Positions 12,484 to 22,887 of a stretch of 64,000 nucleotides of DNA are shown piece after piece (the stretch's first letter is position 1; each line of letters starts with the position of its first letter). The DNA is from Phallus indusiatus (lineage: Eukaryota > Basidiomycota > Agaricomycetes > Phallales > Phallaceae). The translations under genes were made by a program, and so were the position numbers. The stretch covers positions 1 through 64,000 of the forward strand of contig JAQFWX010000086.1 in the NCBI GenBank assembly GCA_027605045.1, written 5' to 3'. The notes below the pieces were generated by a model that did not search any database, had not been told where the DNA came from, and saw only the letters and a list, made by a program, of their open reading frames with translations.

Positions 12484-13345
12484 ATTTTGGAAGTTATCTG
12501 TAATTTCTTCGGAGGCGCTTTCAAGGACAGATCCGAGTTTCTCTTCGAATCTGAGCTTAGTCGAGGGAGGGTTGAGCACAGACTCCAGGCCTGGCGGTAC
12601 ATTAATGTTCTGATTGGAGAGCTCAAAAAGTCCTAGTATGTGGGAAGGCGGCACTGAAGAGACAGGGACAAGTGCAACTGGAAGCAGATGGTGAGAATCA
12701 GATACATTCAGGTGCATGAAAAGTTCACAAACTTATTATTAATAGCAGGTGCAGTGGATGAAAATGCAAAAAAACCAGGCCCCGCCCCAGTCCCACTATT
12801 AGTGTTATTGCTGGAGAATGATAAAATCAAACTGTTGGTCTACCATGGCCACTCCCGTCAGTTCTTTATGTCTCGAGAGGAATATGGACTTCCTTCCGTT
12901 TCGGGCCCCGAGGAGTCTGTCGTCGCCTTCAAAAGCTCTCGGAATACGCCTTCGCCATTATCTTAATCGGGTACATCAACGCTCTCACAGTTTTTGGCAA
13001 GGAGTCCCAAGAGCGAGCAAAACAAACCGGTCAGAGGGTGTCCACGGAAAAGTGGGAAAGTGCATTACTGCAGGCCAAACTGGCATTGACGCTCGGACGG
13101 CGCGCCTCTAGAATCATGGATGGTTGCCTTAATCCGCAGGAAAGAGAACAGGTAGAGGCTGAGGTTCTTGCAAAAGCCGCGTGGGATCGGTTTTTGGCGG
13201 CTGTCGGATGCGCTCCCAAGGGAAGAAAACAGCATGCCAGTGATAGAAATCCCCAGGAGCATATAAGTCTGACGGATGTTATCTCCGATCCCCAGAATTG
13301 GCTGAGCTTCAGCAGAGCGTAGTGGCCCGACTAGAGGCGGATGGA
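12484..13345 (+). pseudogene. 3' continuation or remnant of the 11.7-kb gene, in several frames
   Basis: Coding-like segments follow in three frames: QLEAD with a probable intron at about 12690-12747; a Pro-rich AKKPGPAPVP segment; YAFAIILIGYINALTVFGKE (about 12935-12995); and the conserved block KWESALLQAKLALTLGRRAS to GCAPKGRKQHASDRNPQEH (13050-13265). After that block this copy has CATATAAG where the duplicate at 16.8 kb has CATTATAAG. The 1-base difference shifts the frame here and hides ELAELQQSVVARLEADG (about 13300-13343). A shifted frame with a preserved downstream reading suggests a broken gene or a base-call error. Function unknown. Confidence 0.4.
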
Positions 13346-13374
13346 CCCGCTGTTGAGTGAAAGAAAGGAGGCAC

Positions 13375-13433
13375 TAGATGGGGCACAAGATGGGGCTCAG
13401 GATGGTTCACAAGATGGGGCACATGATGGTGGA
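13375..13433. repeat. 12-base minisatellite (CACAAGATGGGG-like units, about 5 copies)
   Basis: Imperfect tandem units read directly. Absent from the equivalent place in copy B. Confidence 0.7.
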
Positions 13434-14494
13434 GACGAAGAGCTCAAGTCTATTACGTAATGTCTAGTGTACTATATAGGGTCCGACGCTACAAAACCCA
13501 ACACCCGCAAGAGCCACTGTACTATCTATTAAACTCTGTTCAGCAAAGTACTCGGCCGGGATTGAAACAGAAATTTTAATCTTATCAAGTATCACGTTCT
13601 CATTCTTGAAGGAAAAATCGAAGAATCTTCCAAAGAATTTGCAGTGTACCTTGATGTTGAAACAATTTTTCGAGCATTGCGGCTAGGGCCGACTCAAGGC
13701 AAAACATACCGTAATGAATGCAATGTCTAACTAAATGAACATAGTTCACAACGTGCAGCCGGGGCGGGGAACGGTTTAATATGAAAGAAGACAGAAGACG
13801 GAGTGTTAGACACAAACCAAAATATGGCGCGTCTTGCGAGTTCAGTAATAAAGCAAAGACAACTTGCTCAAAAGAAGGCGAAAAAGAGCGTTGGCACAGT
13901 GCTGCTTCCATCTAAAGTCAATGGAAAACATTACGTGATTTCAAAGGATGTCTTGACCGCGTCGTATTCGATGGTGGACTCAGAGGGAACATTTGAACAC
14001 CCGCTAGTACTCGACTGATTGGCTACTTCTCTCGCCAAAATTATGACGTTGACGTTTGGTACCTTGACACGACTTGCCTCAATACCATATGGACGCGCGG
14101 CCGTGTCCTTGCACTTACATTCCTGATGAATATTAGTGAGATCGGCGAGACCAAGTCTCTTATTACTCAGCTTTGTTCTTGATCTGAACCGAGATTGGTC
14201 GCTCACCGTTGTGAATAACCTCCCATGAGGATTAAATTTGATTAATATAAATCTAGATCAAATACTTACTCAGCAAGGCATTCTGCCCGGTGATCTTACA
14301 AGTTGCAATTGGTGCAGTCTCCTGAGATACCAATTTCATTGCGACGGGCCGTCCTAAAAGTGGGGTTGATGTGTCATCATCTAGTTCAATTGCTAATTCT
14401 TTGTCGAAGTTCAAGAGCTCATGCGAGTATCCATATTACAAAGTCGTTGCTCCACGCACTCAAGGCTTGAGCGAAAAATCAAAACTCAGAATAG

Positions 14495-14503
14495 TATATA
14501 AAG
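14495..14503 (+). promoter_or_regulatory. TATA box of GST copy A
   Basis: TATATAAAG about 80 bases before the GST ATG, preserved at the same distance in copy B. Confidence 0.6.
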
Positions 14504-14583
14504 GGAGTCGAGACTTTTCATACGGTCAGAGTACTATAGATTAGTATCCTTTTCCCCACTCAAAACAACGCAACTTTCTTCAC

Positions 14584-15915
14584 ATGTCGTCTTCTGCATT
14601 GACACTTTATTTAGTTACATCTCCCTCAAGTGAGTCCCATACTGCTAGTTGCATCCTCTCGCGACCTCGGGCTGAATATATGCGCTTCAGCACAGTGCGT
14701 TCCCGTCGCACTAGAGGAATTGGACCTCAATTGTAGGTGTTAATTTCTGGATCGCAGATATTTTTTCTTGATCACGTCATAATAGATGAGTTTAAGACTC
14801 TCGCTTTCGACAAAAAGGAACAGAAAAGCGAGTGGTTCTTGAAAATCAATCCTAATGGTAAGTTGAAGTCTAATCCTTTGTGCGCCCTTTTCTGAATCCT
14901 GCCGCTGAAACAAATACTATAGGCCGTCTCCCCGCCTTGATTGATCACTCTAAGGGGGATTTCGTCATATGGGAGTCCTCTGCCATTCTACTCTGTAGTT
15001 ATCAAATTTCTATTATCGCCTCTATTGTCACGATTTTTCCTTCAACTAAAACTTTCCGTATCCAGACATTGCACAGCATTACGATCCTGAAAACAAGATA
15101 TCGTACGATCCCATCAAAGAGCCCAAGCTCTATAGCGAACAGCTTCAATGGCTGTTTTTCACTCATGGTGGAGTTACACCAATGTAAGTAGATTAGCTTG
15201 TCACCACTCTCTCCAGTAGTTGATCCATATGGTTCTTTAGGCAAGGACAAGCGTAAGGGTTTTTCAAACAATTTGCATAAGCTTGTCTATTAGGACAGCA
15301 GCTGACTTTATACCCTACTTAAACAGTGCCCATTTCATGCGTATGGCTCCGGAAACTATTCCTTATGCAATTAAAAGATATCAGGTACAATTTTCAGCAG
15401 TTTTAAATCAGGGTTTGAAGTTTCTAAATAACTCACAACAGGATGAAACTAAACGTTTGTACTCCGTGCTTGAAAAACGTTTGGAAGGACGTGATTGGCT
15501 TGTGGGTTCTCACTATAGTTTGGCGGATATTAAGACTTTGTGAGTCATATACTACGTACCGATCATAGAATGTTTTGAAGCTTAATATAATTATAGCCCT
15601 TGGTATGTATATAACGCTACCGGTAGTCTTCTGAATGACCAATTATTTTATAAAGGATTCGGTTCGCCAAGGGAGTTCAAATTGACTTGAACAACTATCC
15701 AAATCTCCAGAAGTGGGTCGAAAGAATAATGGCCCGTCCCAAGACTTATAAAGGAATGGGTGTCCCTGAACGCAGAAATCCCGACGAGTATGTAAAATGA
15801 TCCATGATTTGTCAACTGAATATTCATTCTCCTCCTCGATAGCTTGGCAAAACTGCCCCTAGAGCAAACTAGGGCTTTGGGAGCTGCTCTGTTTGGCTTC
15901 AAAAAAGTTGATTGA
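14584..15915 (+). CDS. Glutathione S-transferase, Ure2p-like class (copy A, intact)
   Basis: Cytosolic glutathione transferase, about 242 residues when spliced, typical for the class. ATG at 14584 ([15 protein letters not shown]). Introns fall at about 14632-14697, 14734-14786, 14857-14921, in the ILLY codon (about 14998-15062), after VTPM, after GQA (about 15252-15326), after IKRYQ, after ADIKTF, after PW and after NPD. Residues 1-80 form the thioredoxin-like half ([16 protein letters not shown] near 47-62, ESSAILLY near 71-78). The helical half contains [32 protein letters not shown] and WVERIMARP. It ends GFKKVD-TGA at 15913-15915. All junctions keep frame, unlike the downstream copy. A TATA box lies about 80 bases upstream. 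Confidence 0.9.
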
Positions 15916-16597
15916 GTATTGTCGCAAAAACCGGAAGGGGATTATAAACCAACCCGAGTTTATAAACTTTTGTAAACTCAATGCAATGTTAATTTTGTAT
16001 CTACGTATTTCAATTTCACAATGCATATTCTTCCCTGTGCAATTTATTTTCGGGTCCTTTCTCCAATGAATGTCCTGCAGCTCGCCTAAGCTATGATCGG
16101 GTAAAACTCATTCATCGACTAATCGCTAATCGTCTCTGTACCATGAAAAAAGAGGAGACTCTGTGCGCAAGATCAAGTTTTTATATAAACTCGGGACTTC
16201 AAGTCGCCCTTGTTGCCTCGATTAGTAGTCTATTAGTAGTAGTAGAAGTAGTAGAATTAGCGGCAGTAGTATTATTAGTATTAGTAGTAGGAGTAGTAGG
16301 AGTAGTAGGAGTAGTAGGAGTAGTAGGAGTAGTAGGAGTAGTAGGAGTAGTAGTAGTAGTAGTCTAATAGGTAACTACTTGTATCGGACCATGTATGCAC
16401 ATCTGTATCTTGATAATATAATATTGTTTGAAAAATACTTTAACATGTGATTCGAGATTGAAGAAAGTCAAGTTCCAAAAAAACATAATTAAGGTGATGT
16501 TGTATTGAAAAGCTTGTTGATCTAGTTTATATAGCCTTATAAAAGCTTTGACTTTGTTTCTAATGGTTTATAAACCTCTCAATGTTTTTGTGACAAT
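15916..16597. other. Spacer between duplication copies
   Basis: Unique sequence between the two copies. It contains a long GTA/GGA microsatellite (16222-16363). The valine-rich plus-strand frame across it is a product of the repeat, not a gene. Confidence 0.6.
16222..16363. repeat. Microsatellite, (GTA)n / (GTAGTAGGA)n
   Basis: Trinucleotide-based tract of about 140 bases with a 9-base higher-order unit in its central part, read directly. Confidence 0.9.
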
Positions 16598-16899
16598 TGT
16601 GCACAGAAAAGTGGAAAAGCGCACTACTGCAGGCCAAACTGGCGTTGGCGCTTGGACGACGTGCCTCCAGAATCATGGATGGTTGCCTTAATCCGCAGGA
16701 AAGAGAGCAGGTAGTAGAGGCTGATATTCTTGCACAAGCTGCGTGGGATAGATTTTTGGCGACTGTCGGATGCGCTCCCAAGGGAAGAAAACAGCATGCC
16801 AGTGATAGAAATCCCCAGGAGCATTATAAGTCTGACGGATGTTATCTCCGATCCCCAGAATTGGCTGAACTTCAGCAGAGCGTAGTGATATAGCTAGAG

Positions 16900-17951
16900 G
16901 CGGGTGGACCCGCACTGACAAGAGTCCTTGCATGCGCGTCTGTCTATTGAACTGTTGAGCGAAGTACTCGGATTAAAACAGAAATTTCATCACGTATCAC
17001 GTTCTCATCCCTGAAGATCCGAGGAATCTTCCAAAGAGTTTGCAGTATACCAATCAATTTTTCGAGCATTGCGGCTAGGGCCGACTCAAGGCAAAACATA
17101 CCGTAATGAATGCAATGTCTAACTAAATGAACATAATCCACAACGTGTAGCCGGGGCGGGGAACGGTTTGATATGAAAGAAGACAGGAGACGGAGTCTTA
17201 GACACAAACCAGAATATGGCGTGCCATGCGATGTCAGTAATAAAGCAAAGACAACTTGCCCAAAAGAAGGCGAAACAAGAGCGTTGGCACGGTGCTGTTG
17301 CCATCTAAAGTCAGTAGAAAACATTACATGATTTCAGAGGATTTTTTGACCGCGTCGTATTCGATGGTGGACTCGGGGAATGTTTGAACACCCGCTAGTA
17401 CTCGACTAATTGGCTACTTCTCTCGCCAAACTTTATGTTGACTTTTGGTACCTTGACACAACTTGCCTCAATGCCGTATGGACGCGCGGCCGTGTCCTTG
17501 CACTTATATTCATGATGAATATTAGTGAGATCGGCGAGGCCCAGTCTCTTATTACTCAGCTTTGTTCTTGATCTGAACCGAGATTGGTTGCTCACCGTTG
17601 TGAATAACCTCCCATATAAATTTAGATCAAACAATTACTCAGCAAGGCATTCTGCCCAGTGGTTTTAAAAGTTGCAATTGGTGCAGTCTCCCGAGATATC
17701 AGTTTCATTCCGGCGGGCCATCCTAAAAGTTGAATTGATGTGTCATCTAGTTCAATTGCTAGTTCTTTGTCGAAGTTCAAGAGCTCATGCGAGTATCCAT
17801 ATTACAAAGTCGTTGCTACAAGCACTTAAGCTTGAGTGAAAGATCAAAACTCAGAATAGTATATAAAGGGAGTCGAGACTTTTCATACGGTCAGAGTACT
17901 ATAGATTAGTATCCTTTTCCCCACTCAAAACAAAAACACAACTTTTTTCAC
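16900..17951. other. Duplicated intergenic block in copy B
   Basis: Counterpart of 13346-14583. No independent gene supported. A TATATAAAG element lies at its right end. Confidence 0.5.
17860..17868 (+). promoter_or_regulatory. TATA box of GST copy B
   Basis: TATATAAAG about 85-90 bases before the copy B ATG. The surrounding promoter is nearly identical to copy A. Confidence 0.55.
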
Positions 17952-19290
17952 ATGTCGTCTTCCGCATTGACACTTTATTTAGTTGCATCTCCATCAGGTG
18001 AGTCCCATACTGCTAGTTGCATCCTCTCGCGACCTCGGGCTGAATATATGCGCTTCAGCACAGTGCGTTCCCGTCGCACTAGAGGAATTGGACCTCAATT
18101 GTAGGTGTTAATTTCTGGATCGCAGATATTTTTTTTTCTTGATCACGTCATAATAGATGAGTTTAAGACTCTCGCTTTCGACAAAAAGGAACAGAAAAGC
18201 GAGTGGTTCTTGAAAATCAATCCTAATGGTAAGTTGAAGTCTAATCCTTTGTGCGCCCGTTTCTGAGTCCTTCCGCTAACCGCTGAAACAAATACTATAG
18301 GCCGTCTCCCCGCCTTGATTGATCACTCTAAGGGGATTTCGTCATATGGGAGTCCTCCGCCATTCTACTCTGTAATTATTGAATTTCCTTATTGCCTCTA
18401 TGGTCACGATTTCCGTCCTGCAACTAAAATTCTCTGTATCCAGACATTGCACAGCATTACGATCCTGAAAACAAGATATCGTACGATCCCATCAAAGAGC
18501 CCAAGCTCTATAGCGAACAGCTTCAATGGCTGTTTTTCACTCATGGTGGAGTTACACCAATGTAAGTAGATTAACTCGTCACCACTCTCCCGAATAGTTG
18601 ATTCATATGGTTCTTTAGGCAAGGACAAGCGTAAGGGTTTTTCAAACAATTTAAGCTTGTCTATTAGGACAGCAGTTGACTTCATACCCTCTTAAACAGT
18701 GGCCATTTCATGGCTATGGCTCCGAAACTATTCCTTATGCAATTAAAAGATATCAGGTTCAATTTTCAGCAATTTTAAATCAGGGTTTGCCAAAGTTTCT
18801 AAATAACTCACAACAGGATGAAACTAAACGTTTGTACTCCGTGCTTGAAAAACGTTTGGAAGGACGTGATTGGCTTGTGGGTTCTCACTATAGTTTGGCG
18901 GATATTAAGACTTTGTGAGTCATATACTACGTACCGATCATAGAATGTTTTGAAGCTTAATATAATTATAGCCCTTGGTATGTATATAACGCTACCGGTA
19001 GTCTTCTGAATGACCAATTATTTTATAAAGGATTCGGTTCGCCAAGGGAGTTCAAATTGACTTGAACGACTATCCAAATCTCCAGAAGTGGGTTGAAAGA
19101 ACAATGGCCCGTCCCAAGACTTATAAAGGAATGGGTGTCCCTGAACGCAGAAATCCCGAAGAGTATGTAAAATGATCCATGATTTGTCAACTGAATATTC
19201 ATTCTCCTCCTCGATAGCATGGCAAAAATGACCCTGGAGCAAACTAGGGCTTTGGGAGCTGCACTGTTTGGCTTCAAGAAGGTTGATTGA
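17952..19290 (+). pseudogene. Glutathione S-transferase copy B, two 1-base losses
   Basis: Same exon order as copy A from ATG at 17952 to TGA at 19288-19290. Two coding differences break the frame. In the RLPALIDHS exon, five Gs (TCTAAGGGGGATTTC in copy A) are four here (near 18332). In the exon after GQA, GCTCCGGAAAC is GCTCCGAAAC here (near 18722). The two losses do not compensate each other. The rest, including [19 protein letters not shown] and the C-terminus, stays almost identical, so the break would be recent. Both losses lie in short G runs, so base-calling error is a real alternative. Confidence 0.7.
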
Positions 19291-19594
19291 TCCATGCCAA
19301 ATGATTTCCTTGATAATAGACCCGATGTAAAATGTTTGAGCGTGCTTTTCAATATATATGCATATCGTTGTTTGGTACTGAGTGAAACACTATTCTTATT
19401 CTCATTTTGTTCATTCATCGCCCGTAAAATGTAGCGTTATGTTTATGAGGTTGTATAATAACATTCCTAATGAACCAACTAAAATCACATGTGAACAGAA
19501 TAAACTATACGTTTACTACATATCTTATCTCTTTCCCCGACCTAAAATCCTCGCATTGTAGTACATGTGACGGGTTCACTGTCAAATCCCTGGG
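19291..19594. other. Intergenic, convergent 3' ends
   Basis: 304 bases between the GST copy B stop and the monooxygenase stop. Nothing recognised. Confidence 0.5.
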
Positions 19595-22011
19595 TTATTC
19601 ATACATGCTGGTATAAATGCCTTCTTCTTTGGCTTTGATATCTAAGGAACAGGTTATAGCAAATTCCCAATGATATATAAATAACTCACGGAGCGCAACT
19701 GGTATGGAGTACAACCTGGCCATCAAAAGATTACCGGTCATGCTATATATGTTTTTCAAACCGGTTCTCATCCAGACCACCTCACCATCGGCAAAACGAG
19801 ACAGTTTCAACTCGGATGCAACTTCTTCGTCGAAAAGCTGGTCGCCAGTGAATGCTTTAACTCTGAAAGGAGTAATAATTTTGGCGTGAATTTATTGCCG
19901 AAAAAATAATTGCATACCCAGTGGCTAAGACAACCACGTCAGCCGTTAGAGATGATCCATCTTCAAAAATTAAACCATCCTTGGTGAATTCTCGGATGCT
20001 TTCTCCTTTGATTTTAATTTTTCTGTCAATGATACATTGACTCGCTCCAGTGTCTAGAGGAATACAATAAGTTAGAGAAGGAAAAAACAGTGGAAGAACT
20101 CAGTCTACCAATATAATATCCCCCAGTTCTGCTGGTTGACAGGAGTATGAAGCCCGAGTCCTCCGGGCCCCAATTTGCTTTGAAACCGACTTGATGTAAA
20201 GCATCATGCAAAGGTCTGCCAAAGAGACTTAGGAGGTCACATAGTCATTAACTAATGGACAACAGCCTAACTGATCAAGTTCTTTCAAACGTTTCATGGC
20301 CAATTGATTCATTCTCACTGATAACGCAAGGAAATGACGCTGTGATGCGGTCGGCAACTTCGGTAGGAGGTCCGTTTTCGCCCCATAAACCTAAGTTAAA
20401 GCTTTCAGGTACTTCCATGAATACTTGTAGTAGTGAGTGCCCTTACGAACCCTCTAAAAATACTTTCTCGGCGTGTTTTAAACTAAAGACGCAGGTAGGC
20501 GAACGTTGCACCTAATAATTTAAATGTGATAGTATGCCACGGAAAAATTGAGGGAGGTTGGGTACCATTGTGGTGTCTAATCCGGCTTCACAACAGTCTT
20601 TCGCGATATCATGGCCTGCATAGTATACATGCCAATTAGCACAAAAGTGTTATGGAAAAAAAAGGTCTTGGGATATCCACACCTGAAGTACAAGCCCCTA
20701 TCACGACAACCTTCTTTCCCCGGTAATCCGATGCTTGTCTATATTTGGTAGAGTGCAATACTTCTCCTTCGAAGGTATCCTAATAACACAAGGAATGAAT
20801 TTTCTCGGCTACTAGCGAATGAATATGAAATCACCCACTATGCCCTTGAACGATGGAATTTTGGGAACAGAAAAGCCCATGGCGAGGATAACGTATGTAG
20901 GCCTTAAGATACGCTCTGAACCGTCCTTTAAATTAGTAACCTTGACTATCCATTCGTTCTTCTCATCGTCACGTTGGATTTTAGATACTTCAGACGAAGT
21001 CCAGACATTGAGGTCTAGGATTTTAGAGTAAAATTCGAGCCAATCACCAAACTGCCAGGGTTAGCATGAGAAAGATATATCGGTTATATCAGTTTAGTCT
21101 CACCTTTGGTGCAGCAGTGTATACTGGCCATGTGGGTGGAAAACTGATACAATAATCAATCAAATTAATAAAGAATATCATATGAATAACGAACGGCAAG
21201 TATGCCAAGTGATTAGTATCTATGCAAATCAAATTCTTGATAATTATTATTAGGAGATTAGACATCCGCACGTACAGACGGCATCATGTAGGCTGAGTGA
21301 GGAATAGCGATTCCTCCATTCGTCTCCAATTTGGCAATGTTTTTCGATGACAAGGTGGGATACGCCTAGATATTTCAATCTGGCGGCAGCATTCAGACCT
21401 GATTGGCCACCTCCAACGATAACGACGCGAGGGCTCATCTCCTTGAATGCGACCTCCTCTTCGCGGCGCTGTTTCCACCTGCATTGATCAAGCTCTCGGT
21501 CACGATTTGGGCCTAGAGCAAAGGGACATCCCCTTATCTCTTCAAGCATAGTACAAATCGAGTGTGCCTTCCATTCGCCACATGGTGTAGGTACTATACG
21601 GCAAACGCCACTACAGGGACCGGCAGCTGAATCGAAGTCGAAAAAGGCCTGAATCCAAAGTAAATTTGGCACGCTGCTGAATAATGTCGTGCGCTTTTCT
21701 TTGTGTGCTGATATACGAATATTACCAAATTTTGACTGGGCCAAACGCGACTGGAGGAGCCCGCGCACGGCTGAAGTGCCGAAGAAAGAACAAACATCCC
21801 ACGTTAGCGGTAATATATCTCTCCATAGCACGTCTTCGAGGAGCAGATGAATGACTTTGTCGACGTGCGTTGAGATTATTGCTTCGTTGAATTTGTGCAG
21901 CCAAAGGGTAGCTACTTGATGTGGGTCAGTGACTTCTGGAGGTACGGTGACACCGAGTCTGGTGAGAGTTGGCAGCTGAACGAGGTCTCTGGGTAAAGCT
22001 GAATGGGCCAT
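19595..22011 (-). CDS. Flavin-containing monooxygenase with N-terminal NTF2-like domain
   Basis: FAD/NADPH-dependent oxygenase; substrate unknown. ATG chosen at 22009-22011 ([14 protein letters not shown]) because related fungal proteins start just before the GVTVPPEV motif. An upstream in-frame ATG at 22092 would add 27 residues. Residues about 35-170 look like an NTF2/SnoaL-type fold ([25 protein letters not shown]). Then comes the FAD-binding [17 protein letters not shown] at about 21390-21440, followed by [13 protein letters not shown]. Later exons hold [13 protein letters not shown] (about 21110-21150) and a second dinucleotide-binding segment near 20700. The C-terminus is [14 protein letters not shown] with TAA at 19595-19597. 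About nine short introns. Reads intact where traced. Confidence 0.85.
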
Positions 22012-22887
22012 GAATAAGATGAACGACGTAGATTTTGAATCCAGAAATTTATATATGAATTGAAACCAGGCGGTAAGATATCGCCGGGCCATTCTTGTAC
22101 GCTAGTGATCTCCTGATCCGGATAGAAGACGATCCAGTCAGTCAGTCAGTGTCGGCGACAATGGCATCCTGCACAGGGGTCTTGGATTCCGAGATCACCA
22201 GATTAAGTAGCCTTAAAAGCTGGCATATGCATGCGCCCCGAATCCGTCCGTTTTACTGGTTTATCTTACTGGGCACGCTTTGCGGTCATCGATCCTAGTG
22301 TTTTCTTTAGCGCTTGGGGATCCGCTTAGAACCCGGTGCTGTAAATGTGCGGAATCATGATGAAGGGATACGGAAAAGATTTCCTCGCGATGAGAAAGAT
22401 GAGATATGTTGTTGATGAAATGATGGTCTACAAGGGTTTATACCTACTGCGGCTGCACCTGGACCAAATTCATGATGTTCCTACCTTCTCAAGGTACGAC
22501 GCTAGGGTTTCTATGTCACGAACAAGTTGCTGCCAGTGATCCGCGAGGACGTTTGAACCTGAGTCCATAATCTAGCATACATATTTTCTATATTTCGCAC
22601 CCGAAAAATATGAGAACGCTTTTGCGGTCAAGAAAGTACGAAAGAAAACTGTTACCAAGACTCTTTCCGCCATTCGGGCTCATGAGCCACGGACTGCCAG
22701 TAATCATGTAGTTATGGACTGAATCGCGTGATTCTCTTCGGAGAGATTGTCTATGTAGAGGGTCCAGTGAAAGCTCTTAGTGACGGAGAAGATTGCTACT
22801 GTATTAACAGTGCTAGTGAGATACTACGCTGTGGTTGATTCCCACGATCTATAAGCCATTTCGGCCCTGTCGTTGGCGGGCATCGTC
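22012..22887. other. Divergent intergenic region between monooxygenase and MMS19
   Basis: About 880 bases that should carry both promoters. It has a short CAGT tandem near 22137-22149. Short plus-strand ORFs lack coding character. Confidence 0.5.

Larger units (their letters stand above)
13346..14583. other. Duplicated intergenic block between unknown-gene tail and GST copy A
   Basis: About 1.2 kb, largely repeated at 16.95-17.95 kb. The plus-strand 13803-14018 frame and minus-strand 13931-14206 frame both exist in each copy, with substitutions and shifts. A minus-strand open segment around 14270-14430 (contains ETAPIATCKITGQNALL) differs between copies by a clean 3-base indel. No gene is asserted. 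The right end is the GST promoter. Confidence 0.5.
13039..15915 (+). repeat. Tandem segmental duplication, copy A
   Basis: Matches 16598-19290 in order and orientation: tail of the unknown gene, a conserved non-coding block, TATA box and GST gene. The copies differ by scattered substitutions and small indels. Similarity stops at the GST stop codon at the right. Copy A alone carries a 12-base minisatellite near 13375-13433. Confidence 0.85.
16598..19290 (+). repeat. Tandem segmental duplication, copy B
   Basis: Second copy of 13039-15915. It starts inside the coding block TEKWKSALLQAKLALALGRR, so the unknown gene lacks its 5' part here. The tail frame is better kept here than in copy A (EHYKSDGCYLRSPELAEL) but ends early at QQSVVI. 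The right end is the stop codon of the GST. Confidence 0.85.

Noticed and set aside
16143..16367. Val/Gly-rich 74-codon ORF
   Set aside because: Produced by the GTA/GGA microsatellite; no coding support outside the repeat.
21594..21904. Arg/Ser-rich minus-strand ORFs inside the monooxygenase
   Set aside because: Alternate-frame shadows of the first long exon of the flavin monooxygenase.
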